In this document: positions 1 through 6,336 of the stretch, piece after piece
How the letters are laid out: each line of letters starts with the position of its first letter
Position numbering within the stretch: the first letter of the stretch is position 1
From: Thioalkalivibrio sp.
Lineage (GTDB): Bacteria > Pseudomonadota > Gammaproteobacteria > Ectothiorhodospirales > Ectothiorhodospiraceae
Assembly: GCA_007119005.1 (NCBI GenBank)
Contig: SKQM01000203.1
Coordinates: 1 to 11,512, forward strand
Direction of reading: 5' to 3'
Length of the DNA: 11,512 nt
Notes under the pieces: generated by a model
Seen by the model: only the letters and a program-made list of their open reading frames with translations
What the model was told of the DNA's origin: nothing
The model's database searches: none
Translations under genes and position numbers: made by a program

Positions 1-12
1 GATTTATAAATC
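1..12. repeat. AT-rich perfect palindrome at window edge
   Basis: GATTTATAAATC reads the same on both strands and is followed directly by TGTCCCC. It stands out from the GC-rich surroundings. If the symmetry continues to the left of the window, the preceding bases would be GGGGACA, giving a 26-bp palindrome. From memory, GGGGACAGATTTAT-type ends occur beside REP-associated transposase genes and as dispersed repeats in gammaproteobacteria, but this cannot be checked here. The TAA stop of the minus-strand gene lies inside the palindrome. Confidence 0.55.
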
Positions 13-231
13 TGTCCCCGTCCCTGCACCGGTCGCCTCCGCCTGCTCCGCAACCGTCCGCGCCCAGCGCACCATCGTCTCCCCCCACCGATGCGCGGTC
101 GCGGGATCGAGCTCGAGCTTCGTATAACGGCCGCCGTCGCGGACCAGAACCCGCAACAGCGGCACACCGGAATCATGAATGATCTGGCGCAGTTCGATGA
201 CCTCGCCGAAGGGTGCCTCGATAGAGTCCAT
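4..231 (-). CDS. small uncharacterised protein (75 aa)
   Basis: I do not recognise the function. The ATG at 229-231 was chosen because AGAGGA (238-243) lies 6 bases upstream. The reading frame stays open further upstream (TTG at 358-360), but that extension is Cys/Gly/Arg-rich and low in complexity and has no good ribosome site. The protein is soluble and begins MDSIEAPFGEVIELRQI. A beta-rich core follows (VPLLRVLVRDGGRYTKLELD, about 24-43), then an amphipathic helix with HRWGETMVRWART near 48-60. There are no membrane segments. The pattern recalls small conserved proteins that I loosely associate with nitrogen-fixation regions (possibly DUF6967), but this is memory only and no nif gene is in view. 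The last residues (GTGTDL) are encoded by the edge repeat, so the natural C-terminus may have been replaced. It is transcribed divergently from the chorismatase gene. Confidence 0.6.
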   Translation of the reverse strand: MDSIEAPFGEVIELRQIIHDSGVPLLRVLVRDGGRYTKLELDPATAHRWGETMVRWARTVAEQAEATGAGTGTDL

Positions 232-255
232 GCCGTGTCCTCTTCCCGTTCCAAC

Positions 256-272
256 GTCGCCCACGGGGCGAC
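256..272. promoter_or_regulatory. GC-rich inverted repeat in divergent gap
   Basis: GTCGCCC-ACG-GGGCGAC is a perfect 7-bp stem with a 3-base loop. It lies 24 bases upstream of the small minus-strand gene, just beyond its ribosome-binding site. It could be a leader hairpin in that mRNA or a protein-binding site. There is no T-tract on either side, so it is not an intrinsic terminator. The symmetry is plain in the sequence; the role is unknown. Confidence 0.35.
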
Positions 273-476
273 ACTCCACGTCCACGCCATCCTCGCACAC
301 CGGCCGCCCGCGTCCCAGATCACCGGCGCAACAGGTCGATTCACCACAGCAATGCGCCAAGCCAAGGTACCCGGCACCACCGAGTCCGACTCCCTCGAAT
401 GGCCGGACCCTCCCCCGTCGATCCTGAGCCGACGACTCGATCCGGCCGGGGATCCACCCGAAACCGCGCCCGGTAC

Positions 477-505
477 TTCGCCTGCGCGCTGCAAAAGCCT
501 ATGCT
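477..505 (+). promoter_or_regulatory. weak sigma70-like promoter candidate
   Basis: TTCGCC (477-482) and TATGCT (500-505) are separated by 17 bases. The -10 box matches the consensus in four of six positions and the -35 box is poor. It would place a transcript start near 512, about 80 bases before the chorismatase ATG. It is the best plus-strand candidate in this gap but could easily be chance. Confidence 0.2.
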
Positions 506-590
506 TGCGGTCCAGCGATGTCAGCCGCAGAACGCACCCGGCAGACCGCACCCAACCCATTGCCCCGCACGGGCCGGGCCACGATCGAAC

Positions 591-1544
591 ATGGCGCTGC
601 CACTGAGAACCCGACTGTTGCCGGAAGGGCCTTTCGAGGCCACCCCCGGCGCCTGCTTGCACGTCCGTGCCGACGCCCCTCCGGGGGTGGAACTGAACGG
701 CCACTGCCTGGTGGTATCGCCCGGCCTGCAAACCGTTGCCGGCGATCGAGTCGTCGAAGAATGGCGCGCCGACGGACCCGGCCTGGCCACACGTGAAGGC
801 GATGTCCACCTGCTCGAGCACGCCGACCTGCTGTTCGCCGCCTGGCATCGCCCGGACGACCCGTTGGCGGATCACACCCAGCAGGCCTACCTCGACCTCT
901 TCCAGGCGATCCGCGCGCGGGGATTCCCGTACCCGATCCGGATCTGGAATTACTTCAGCCGCATCCACGGCGACGAGTGCGGGCTGGAACGGTACCAGTC
1001 CTTCTGTATCGGCCGGGCCCGGGCGCTGGACGAAATGGAGATGCCCGAGCACGCCATGCCCGCGGCCACCGCGATCGGCACCGGGGCGCCGGGGCTGTTC
1101 GTCTACCTGATCGCCGCGCGCGAACCCGCGCACGCGGTGGAGAACCCGCGGCAGACCAGCGCCTGGCGCTATCCGGAACAGTACAGCCCGGAGAGCCCCG
1201 CCTTCGCGCGCGCCACCCGGATCGAGACCGGCATCGGTCCGCAACTGCTGCTCTCCGGGACCGCGAGCATCATCGGCCACGAGAGCCGCCACATTGGCGA
1301 CTGTGCGGCCCAGACCCGCGAAATCCTGGCCAACCTGGACGCGCTCCACGCCACCGCCGGCGACGACCTGCCACCGCCCGCCTGGCTGCGCGTCTACCTT
1401 CGCCGCCCGGAAGACCAGCCGCTCGTGGCCGCGATCCTCGCCGAGCACTACCGGCAACTCCCTGCGCTGCACTGGGTGAGAGGCGACGTGTGCCGGCGTG
1501 AGTTGCTGGTGGAGATCGAGGGCGTGCATGCCCGAACTGCCTGA
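591..1544 (+). CDS. chorismatase family protein (XanB2/FkbO/Hyg5-like)
   Basis: This 317-residue protein has features of the chorismatase family, which cleaves chorismate to pyruvate and hydroxybenzoate or a dihydrodiol. In XanB2-type members the products are 3- and 4-hydroxybenzoate, and the latter feeds ubiquinone synthesis. Visible family-like blocks are PIRIWNYFSRIH (115-126), YQSFCIGRARAL (135-146), the AREPAHAVENPRQTSAWRYP stretch (176-195) and LLSGTASIIGHESRHIGD (220-237), which belongs to the RidA/YjgF-like fold. The C-terminal RRELLVEIE (302-310) carries the acidic residues expected near the active site. The ATG at 591 gives a normal family length, although its ribosome site is weak; in-frame codons reach back to 399 but encode unlikely sequence. 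The gene overlaps mutM by 17 bases, so the two probably share a transcript. The family is fairly sure; the exact product (3-HBA, 4-HBA or dihydrodiol) cannot be read from the sequence by eye. Confidence 0.85.
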   Translation: MALPLRTRLLPEGPFEATPGACLHVRADAPPGVELNGHCLVVSPGLQTVAGDRVVEEWRADGPGLATREGDVHLLEHADLLFAAWHRPDDPLADHTQQAYLDLFQAIRARGFPYPIRIWNYFSRIHGDECGLERYQSFCIGRARALDEMEMPEHAMPAATAIGTGAPGLFVYLIAAREPAHAVENPRQTSAWRYPEQYSPESPAFARATRIETGIGPQLLLSGTASIIGHESRHIGDCAAQTREILANLDALHATAGDDLPPPAWLRVYLRRPEDQPLVAAILAEHYRQLPALHWVRGDVCRRELLVEIEGVHARTA

Positions 1545-2343
1545 GGTCGAGACCACGCGGCGCGGCCTGGAGCCGCACCTGCTGAGGCGGCGGATCCGCA
1601 CGCTGGAACTGCGCGACCCGCGGCTGCGCTGGCCGGTGCCGCCCGAACTCCCAGCGCTGGTCGCCGGAAGGCGCATCCAGGGACTGACCCGGCGCGCCAA
1701 GTATCTGCTGCTGGAGACCGACGGCCCCTCGCTGCTGCTGCACCTGGGCATGTCGGGGAGCCTGCGCCGCTGCGCGCCCGGCACGCCATTGAAACCGCAC
1801 GATCACCTCGTGTTCCACCTGGACGACGGCTTCGAGATCCGCCTGCACGACCCGCGCCGCTTCGGCTGCTGCCTGCCGCTGCCGGACGCACCGGCCGTGC
1901 ATCCCCTGCTTTCAGCACTCGGACCCGAACCGCTCTCGGAAGATTTCGACGGCGGCTACCTGCACCGACTGAGCCGCGGCCGCCGCGCAGCGATCAAGGC
2001 CTTCGTGATGGACCAACAGGTGGTCGTCGGCGTCGGAAACATCTACGCGAGCGAAGCGCTGTTTCTTGCGGGGATCCGGCCAGGCAGGGCGGCCGGACGG
2101 GTGAGCCGGCGCGAATACCAGCTTCTCGTCAGCCGGATCCGCACGGTGCTCACCGACGCGATCACCCAGGGCGGCACCACGCTGCGCGACTTCGTGCGCG
2201 AGGACGGCACCCACGGCTACTTCCGCCAGCAGCTGCGCGTGTACGGCCGCGAGGGACAGCCCTGCCTTTCCTGCGGAACACTCATTCGCAACCGCCGCAT
2301 CGGCAACCGGGCCAGCACCTACTGCCCCCGCTGCCAGCGCTGA
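1528..2343 (+). CDS. mutM: formamidopyrimidine-DNA glycosylase (Fpg/MutM)
   Basis: This 271-residue base-excision repair enzyme removes 8-oxoguanine and formamidopyrimidines and nicks the abasic site by beta,delta-elimination. All hallmarks are present. The N-terminus MPELPEVET supplies the catalytic Pro2 and Glu3. Lys58 (RRAKYLLLE) is the conserved phosphate-contacting lysine. LHLGMSGSLR lies at 71-80 and the DPRRFG loop follows further on. VGVGNIYASEALF is the helix-two-turn-helix segment. The C-terminal zinc finger is C-X2-C-X16-C-X2-C (CLSC...CPRC) with the GNRASTYC arginine loop. Length is typical. The ATG at 1528 is fixed by the required Met-Pro-Glu start, with GAGG 6 bases upstream; it lies inside the end of the chorismatase gene. 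The gene ends 15 bases before the REP array and converges on hemY. Confidence 0.98.
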   Translation: MPELPEVETTRRGLEPHLLRRRIRTLELRDPRLRWPVPPELPALVAGRRIQGLTRRAKYLLLETDGPSLLLHLGMSGSLRRCAPGTPLKPHDHLVFHLDDGFEIRLHDPRRFGCCLPLPDAPAVHPLLSALGPEPLSEDFDGGYLHRLSRGRRAAIKAFVMDQQVVVGVGNIYASEALFLAGIRPGRAAGRVSRREYQLLVSRIRTVLTDAITQGGTTLRDFVREDGTHGYFRQQLRVYGREGQPCLSCGTLIRNRRIGNRASTYCPRCQR

Positions 2344-2357
2344 AGGCGCCGCCGCAC

Positions 2358-2729
2358 GCCTCGAGGCATTCCCGACCGTCGCCCAGGGGGCTGGCCTCCC
2401 ACAGGCAGAGCCAGACCCTTGTGGGAGGCGAGCCCTCTCGGCGACCTTCAGCCTCGGGGCATTCCCGACCGTCGCCCAGGGGGCTGGCCTCCCACAGGCA
2501 GGGCCAGGCCCTTGTGGGAGGCGAGCCCTCTCGGCGACCTTCGGCCTCGGGGCATTCCAGACCGTCGCCCAGGGGGCTGGCCTCCCACAGGCAGAGCCAG
2601 GCCCTTGTGGGAGGCGAGCCCTCTCGGCGACCTTCGGCCTCGGGGCATTCCCGACCGTCGCCCAGCGGGCTGGCCTCCTACAGGCAGGGCCAGGCCCTTG
2701 TGGGAGGCGAGCCCTCTCGGCGACCTTCG
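2358..2729. repeat. REP/BIME array: four 93-bp tandem units
   Basis: Four consecutive units begin at 2358, 2451, 2544 and 2637, each exactly 93 bp and differing at only a few bases. Each unit holds two REP-like elements in inverted orientation. In unit 1 they are at 2379-2403 and 2420-2444, with perfect inner arms GCCTCCCACA and TGTGGGAGGC around a 16-base spacer. Each element carries its own short hairpin: CCAG-GGGG-CTGG in the left one, and CGAG-CCCT-CTCG in the right one as read on the plus strand. Read outward, each begins GTGGGAGG, consistent with the GGAG-type foot of known REP elements. The array lies between two convergent genes, the classic REP location, and may limit read-through or protect 3' ends. 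Unit 4 has two changes in its left element. No REP-associated transposase gene is in the window. Confidence 0.9.
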
Positions 2730-2732
2730 GCG

Positions 2733-4067
2733 TCAGGCCGGTGCCTGCGCCAGCTTCTCCGCCAGTTCGCGCCCATTGCGCACGCAATCGTTCATCGCGA
2801 TCCCGCGGTAGGCGTTGCCGCCGAGATGCAGGCCCGGGTAGCGCTCGAGATGATCGAAGATCGCGTCCACCGCCGCGATGTGCCCGACCCGATAGGACGG
2901 AATCCCGTTGTCCCAGCGCTGCACGAAGGTCACATCCGGCAGCTGCTCCACGTCCATCGTAATGCGCACACCCTCGCGCGCGGTCCGGATCAGCCCGGCT
3001 TCGTCCTGCTGCACCAGTTCGGGATTGCGCTGTCCGCCGATCATCACGCGCACGCTCTTCGCGCCCTCGGGCGCACGGTCCGGGAAAATGCTGCTGTCCC
3101 AGAGCACGCCGAGCACCGGTAGCTTCGCGCTGGTGGTGGTCAGCAGCCCGAACCCGTCCAGCGGGTGGTCCAGCTGTTTCCAGCCCAGTCCGACCACCGC
3201 GACGGGTGAATATTCGATGTCGGCCAGGCGCCCGGCCAGTTCGGCGTCCAGCCCCTTGAGCATCGCGGCGGCCGCGTGCGCCTGGGTGCTGATCACCACC
3301 TGGTCGAAGACGCCTTCGTAGTCGCCCGCGCGCACACGGTAACCCCCGTCCTCGCGCCGCACCTCGGTCACCGGCGTGCCGACGTGCCATTCGGCAGGGA
3401 TGATCCGCTGCAGGTGCGCGATGAAACTCCCGACACCGCCCTTGAAGCTCATCAGGATCCCGCCCGGGCCCGCCTCCTTCTTGCGCCGCGCGATCATGCC
3501 CTTGAACAGCCCACCATGTTCCTGCTCCAGGCGTACCACCAGCGGGAAGGCGGCATTCACCGAGACCTTGTCCGGGGTGGTTGCGTAGATCCCGGCGGTC
3601 ATCGCATCCAGGAACACGTCGGTGAATTCCTTGCCGATCCGCCGGTAGCCGAAGGCCTGCAGGGTCTCTTCACCCTGCTCGCGCCGCTTCGGAACGAAGA
3701 ATTCGCCCGCCAGCCGGAGCTTGGCCCGCATCCCGATCAGGCGCGTACCCAGGAAAGGCAGTGGCGCCTCGGGCAGCCGGTGCAGCCGATCGGTGTAGAT
3801 GTAGCGCTTGCGCGCCGCGTCCGAGCTGGGCAGCAGCAGATCCTCCGCCCCGGAATCCTTCACCAGCTGCAGGCTGTCGGGCTTGCTGGTCAGGAATCCA
3901 TTGCCTCCCGCCTCGAAGTGGAATCCGCTGAGAGTGTCCGTCCGCATGGTGCCACCGGGGATCGGTTCGACGTCAAACATATGAATTTCTCGATCGGAAC
4001 GGGCCTTCTGGAGGTAAAAAGCCGTCGTCAATCCACTGATGCCGGCGCCGATGATCGCGGTGCGCAT
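2733..4067 (-). CDS. hemY: protoporphyrinogen oxidase, FAD-dependent HemY type
   Basis: This 444-residue flavoprotein is predicted to oxidise protoporphyrinogen IX (or coproporphyrinogen III) with oxygen in late heme synthesis, probably at the inner membrane face. It opens with the dinucleotide-binding motif IIGAGISGLTTAFYL (5-19), followed by PGGTMRTDTLSGFHFEAGGN (37-56). FKGGVGSF (208-215) is typical of amine-oxidase/PPOX flavoproteins. The C-terminal FAD clamp LGGNAYRGIAMNDCVRNG (415-432) is a strong family signature. There are no membrane spans. The start at 4067 is set by AGGAG (4074-4078), 6 bases upstream, and by the motif beginning at residue 1 (MRTAIIGAGI); an upstream in-frame ATG at 4151 would add 28 unlikely residues. 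The gene is transcribed away from the antiporter operon and ends 3 bases from the REP array. A related amine oxidase cannot be wholly excluded, but the fit to PPOX is good. Confidence 0.9.
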   Translation of the reverse strand: MRTAIIGAGISGLTTAFYLQKARSDREIHMFDVEPIPGGTMRTDTLSGFHFEAGGNGFLTSKPDSLQLVKDSGAEDLLLPSSDAARKRYIYTDRLHRLPEAPLPFLGTRLIGMRAKLRLAGEFFVPKRREQGEETLQAFGYRRIGKEFTDVFLDAMTAGIYATTPDKVSVNAAFPLVVRLEQEHGGLFKGMIARRKKEAGPGGILMSFKGGVGSFIAHLQRIIPAEWHVGTPVTEVRREDGGYRVRAGDYEGVFDQVVISTQAHAAAAMLKGLDAELAGRLADIEYSPVAVVGLGWKQLDHPLDGFGLLTTTSAKLPVLGVLWDSSIFPDRAPEGAKSVRVMIGGQRNPELVQQDEAGLIRTAREGVRITMDVEQLPDVTFVQRWDNGIPSYRVGHIAAVDAIFDHLERYPGLHLGGNAYRGIAMNDCVRNGRELAEKLAQAPA

Positions 4068-4234
4068 GGAGTACTCCTGGGTAGGCGGTTGATTTTTTGG
4101 GACTTGAAGACCCGATTCTGTGCCAGCGATCCTGCCCGCTTTATGATCCACCGCATCGGACGGGGGGATTCGCGGCTAGGCCCGCATCCCCAAACTGTTG
4201 GATAATCGGTCGCGTCCATGCACGATGGAGCGCG
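4068..4234. promoter_or_regulatory. divergent promoter region hemY / mnh operon
   Basis: These 167 bases must contain the promoters of both hemY and the antiporter operon, since no other gene lies between them. Plus-strand -10 candidates are TATGAT (4142-4147) and GATAAT (4201-4206), each five of six to consensus, but neither has a good -35 box at 16-18 bases. The region is more AT-rich than the genes, including a TTGATTTTTTGG stretch at 4089-4100. I found no clear minus-strand promoter and no recognisable operator. Confidence 0.4.
4074..4078 (-). promoter_or_regulatory. Shine-Dalgarno site of hemY in a palindrome
   Basis: AGGAG on the minus strand, 6 bases before the hemY ATG, decides that start. 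Most of it lies in the perfect 10-bp palindrome GGAGTACTCC (4068-4077), which directly abuts the start codon. Confidence 0.75.
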
Positions 4235-4768
4235 ATGACAGAGCAAAGGCATGCCATGCACCGCTCGTCCCGGGTCAGCGCCTACCTTCTGCGGCTCGGA
4301 ATCCTGCTCGCTGCCTGGTGGATCCTCAGTGGCAGCAGCAGTGACTGGTGGTTCGGCCTCCCGCTGGCGATCATCGCCGCGGCGGTAAGCCTGTGGCTGA
4401 CGCCCCCGGGCCACTTTCTGCTGCGCCCGCAACGCATCCCGGGTTTCGCCGCCTTCTTCCTTTGGCAGTCGCTGCTGGCCGGCTGGGATGTGGCCAAACG
4501 CACCCTGAGCCCGGCGTTGCCATTGCATCCCGAGATCCTGCGTATCCCGATGGCCCTGCCGCCTGGCGCGCCAACCTGGTGGCTGATGCTGACCATCAGC
4601 CTGCTGCCGGGAACACTGAGCGTGCGGCTGCACCGGGGCCGCATCCTCGAAGTGCACTGCCTGGACTCACGGCTCGACGTCGCGGGCAGCGTGCGCGAGA
4701 CCGAGGAGCAACTGGCAAGACTGTTCAGGGTGGAAATGCGCGCAACCGAGCACGGTCACCCGTCATGA
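4235..4768 (+). CDS. mnhE: Mrp/Mnh antiporter subunit E
   Basis: This first gene of the operon encodes a 177-residue membrane protein of the MnhE/MrpE/PhaE family, a small subunit needed for assembly and activity of the multi-subunit Na+(K+)/H+ antiporter. Membrane segments are visible at about 17-33, 38-55 and 70-86, then a cytoplasmic domain. The family motif is LTISLLPGTLSV (119-130) followed by GRILEVHCLD (135-144). The ATG at 4235 has GGAG 4 bases upstream; an in-frame ATG at 4256 with AAGG upstream would give 170 residues and is a fair alternative. The stop overlaps the mnhF start as ATGA. It corresponds to MbhA of archaeal Mbh complexes. Confidence 0.93.
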   Translation: MTEQRHAMHRSSRVSAYLLRLGILLAAWWILSGSSSDWWFGLPLAIIAAAVSLWLTPPGHFLLRPQRIPGFAAFFLWQSLLAGWDVAKRTLSPALPLHPEILRIPMALPPGAPTWWLMLTISLLPGTLSVRLHRGRILEVHCLDSRLDVAGSVRETEEQLARLFRVEMRATEHGHPS

Positions 4769-5055
4769 CCTGGCTGCTCGAAACCGTTGCGCTGCTGCTG
4801 CTGGTGACCCTGGCACTGGGGCTGATCCGGATCTGGCGCGGTCCGACCATCGCCGACCGCATGCTCGCCGCCCAGCTGTTCGGCACCACCGGCGTCGGCC
4901 TGCTGCTGGTGCTCGCGGAACTGCAGCAGTTGGCCGCGCTGCGCGATGTCGCGCTGGTGCTGGCATTGCTGGCGGTGATGGCGGTGCTCGCTTTCGTCGC
5001 CCGGGTCTGGCGGCGGGAATCGCAGGACGCGACCGAGGAGGACCCCCGCGAATGA
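4765..5055 (+). CDS. mnhF: Mrp/Mnh antiporter subunit F
   Basis: This 96-residue protein is the MnhF/MrpF/PhaF subunit of the cation/proton antiporter. Three membrane helices are visible at about 2-20, 33-52 and 60-79. The diagnostic motif is RIWRGPTIADRMLAAQ (22-37), matching the GPT..DR pattern of the family. A short charged C-terminal tail (RRESQDATEEDPRE) follows. The start ATG overlaps the mnhE stop by 4 bases and the stop overlaps the mnhG start by 4 bases, so translation is probably coupled. It is equivalent to MbhB. Confidence 0.95.
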   Translation: MTWLLETVALLLLVTLALGLIRIWRGPTIADRMLAAQLFGTTGVGLLLVLAELQQLAALRDVALVLALLAVMAVLAFVARVWRRESQDATEEDPRE

Positions 5056-5369
5056 TTCTGATCGAACTGCTGCAGGCGCTGCTGCTGCTCGCGGGGGTCG
5101 GCTTCTTCCTGGTCGGCACCCTGGGCATCCTGCGCTTTCCGGATGTCTACACCCGCATCCACGCGCTCACCAAGGCCGACAACCTCGGACTCGGCCTGAT
5201 CGTCTTCGGCCTGCTGCTCGGTGCCGATTCCGTGCCGGTGGCCCTGAAACTGCTGCTGGTCTGGGGGCTGGCACTGATCGCCAGCGCGACCGCGGGCTAC
5301 CTGGTGGCAAGGGCCGCGCGGCGCCGGGGCGTACGGCCATGGAAGGCCCGCAACTGGGAGAACGGCTGA
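5052..5369 (+). CDS. mnhG: Mrp/Mnh antiporter subunit G
   Basis: This 105-residue protein is the MnhG/MrpG/PhaG subunit. It has three membrane helices, at about 4-24, 44-60 and 64-86. The signature VGTLGILRFPDVYTRIHAL (21-39), followed by TKADNLG (40-46), is diagnostic for the family. The C-terminus is basic (RAARRRGVRPWKARNWENG) and probably cytoplasmic. It overlaps mnhF by 4 bases and the MbhD-like gene by one base (TGATG). Small E, F and G subunits are essential for assembly in characterised Mrp antiporters. It is equivalent to MbhC. Confidence 0.95.
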   Translation: MILIELLQALLLLAGVGFFLVGTLGILRFPDVYTRIHALTKADNLGLGLIVFGLLLGADSVPVALKLLLVWGLALIASATAGYLVARAARRRGVRPWKARNWENG

Positions 5370-5638
5370 TGCCCTGGCTCGACCTTCTGCTGGGCTTCAC
5401 GATCTGCGTGACCGCGGGGCTCGCCCTGATCGCCCGGGACATGTTTCGCGCGGTGATCATGTTCATCGTCTTTGGTCTGTTGATGTCCATCGCGTGGGTG
5501 CGCCTGCACGCACCGGACATCGCGCTGGCCGAGGCGGCGATCGGCGCCGGCCTCACCGGTGTGTTGCTGCTGGACACCCTGGGCTACCTGCGGCGCCCGT
5601 TCGGAAGCCGCGTCGATAACCCGGACGACCCGACGTGA
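5369..5638 (+). CDS. MbhD-like subunit (detached MrpA C-terminal domain)
   Basis: This 89-residue membrane protein matches the MbhD-like (DUF4040) domain, which in canonical Mrp complexes is a C-terminal part of MrpA and in Mbh hydrogenases is a separate subunit. Helices lie at about 3-21, 28-46 and 52-70. The conserved acidic pair is in HAPDIALAEAAIGAG (47-61), with Asp50 and Glu55; the corresponding region in NuoJ/MrpA contributes to the ion path. The start at 5369 was chosen because it restarts on the mnhG stop (TGATG) with GGAG 8 bases upstream; an ATG at 5339 would overlap mnhG by 31 bases and is less likely. The stop overlaps the next gene as GTGA. Its presence as a free protein shows that no full-length MrpA is encoded here. 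Confidence 0.88.
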   Translation: MPWLDLLLGFTICVTAGLALIARDMFRAVIMFIVFGLLMSIAWVRLHAPDIALAEAAIGAGLTGVLLLDTLGYLRRPFGSRVDNPDDPT

Positions 5639-6336
5639 TCCTGCGCATCGTTCTCGCGGGACTGCTCTGCCTGGGCGTCACCGTCGCTCTGGGCTGGGCC
5701 GTGCTGGAGCGCCCGATGCCCGTAGAGAACCTGCCGGAGCGGGTCGCCTCGGCGATGCCCGAGAGCGGCGTCGAGCACCCGATTACCGCGGTGCTGCTGA
5801 ACTTCCGCAGCTACGACACGCTGCTCGAGATCGCGGTGCTGCTGGTGGCCGTGGTGGTGGCGCTCGCGCTGCGCGAGGCCCAGCCCGACCAGCCGGAACA
5901 GATGGGCCTGGACAACCCGTTGCTGCGGGCAGTGATGGCCTGGCTGCTGCCACTGATCCTCGTCGTCGCCGGCTTCCTGCTCTGGGCGGGTTCCTACCAG
6001 CCCGGCGGGGCATTCCAGGCCGGCTCGGTGCTGGCCGCGGCGGGCGTGCTGCTGCGCCTGGCCGGAGTCACCACGAACTGGCTGGACAACGCCCTGCTGA
6101 TGCGCGCGGGCCTCGCGCTGGGACTGCTGACCTTCCTCGGCATCGGGCTGCTGGTGATGCTGCCCGGCGTCCCCTTCCTGACCTACCCGGCCGCACACGC
6201 GGGCACGCTGATCCTGGTGATCGAACTCACGCTGACCCTCTCCATCGGCCTGACGCTGCTCAGCCTGTTCCGGCTGACCCCGCCCTACGCCGACGATCCG
6301 GACGACGCCCGCCCGCAGGAGGACCGGAACCTGTGA
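5635..6336 (+). CDS. mnhB: MnhB subunit with N-terminal MbhE-like domain
   Basis: This 233-residue protein appears to be a fusion. Residues 1-80 look like the MbhE-like domain, with a first helix at 4-24 and VLLNFRSYDTLLEIAVLLVA at 53-72, the usual ending of MrpA. Residues 95-215 form the MnhB/MrpB domain, with four helices and PGGAFQAGSVLAAAGVLLR (123-141), a variant of the family's PGGGFQGG loop. The tail is acidic. The start is GTG at 5635, overlapping the previous stop as GTGA; the stop overlaps mnhC in the same way. The region matches the MbhE-MbhF step in archaeal order. Related fused B subunits are known in non-canonical Mrp operons, so the join is probably genuine rather than a sequencing artefact. 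Confidence 0.88.
   Translation: MILRIVLAGLLCLGVTVALGWAVLERPMPVENLPERVASAMPESGVEHPITAVLLNFRSYDTLLEIAVLLVAVVVALALREAQPDQPEQMGLDNPLLRAVMAWLLPLILVVAGFLLWAGSYQPGGAFQAGSVLAAAGVLLRLAGVTTNWLDNALLMRAGLALGLLTFLGIGLLVMLPGVPFLTYPAAHAGTLILVIELTLTLSIGLTLLSLFRLTPPYADDPDDARPQEDRNL

Larger units (their letters stand above)
232..590. other. divergent intergenic region, no convincing gene
   Basis: This stretch separates the small minus-strand gene from the chorismatase gene. Open frames run through it on both strands, but their translations are Pro/Arg/Ser- or Cys/Gly-rich and look like GC-driven noise. It holds the hairpin at 256-272, the ribosome-binding site of the small gene (238-243) and one weak plus-strand promoter candidate (477-505). 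I see nothing else in it. Confidence 0.5.

Noticed and set aside
232..360. N-terminal Cys-rich extension of the small minus-strand protein (HCCGESTCC), starting at TTG
   Set aside because: It has no ribosome site and low complexity, and the ATG at 231 has a good Shine-Dalgarno; the cysteines look incidental.
489..511. Sigma54 (-24/-12) promoter on the minus strand near TTTTGCA
   Set aside because: A TTGCA-like -12 element exists, but the GG of the -24 element is missing at the right spacing.
2358..2729. CRISPR array
   Set aside because: The period is regular, but the whole 93-bp unit is repeated, so there are no unique spacers, and the repeats are inverted REP pairs with no cas gene nearby.
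2419..3122. Repetitive plus- and minus-strand open frames across the 93-bp array
   Set aside because: They exist only because the unit length is a multiple of three; their translations are exact repeats of the REP units and run antisense into hemY.
4103..4128. TGGCAC on the minus strand in the hemY leader as a sigma54 -24 box
   Set aside because: The matching -12 position reads CGGGT rather than TTGC(A/T).
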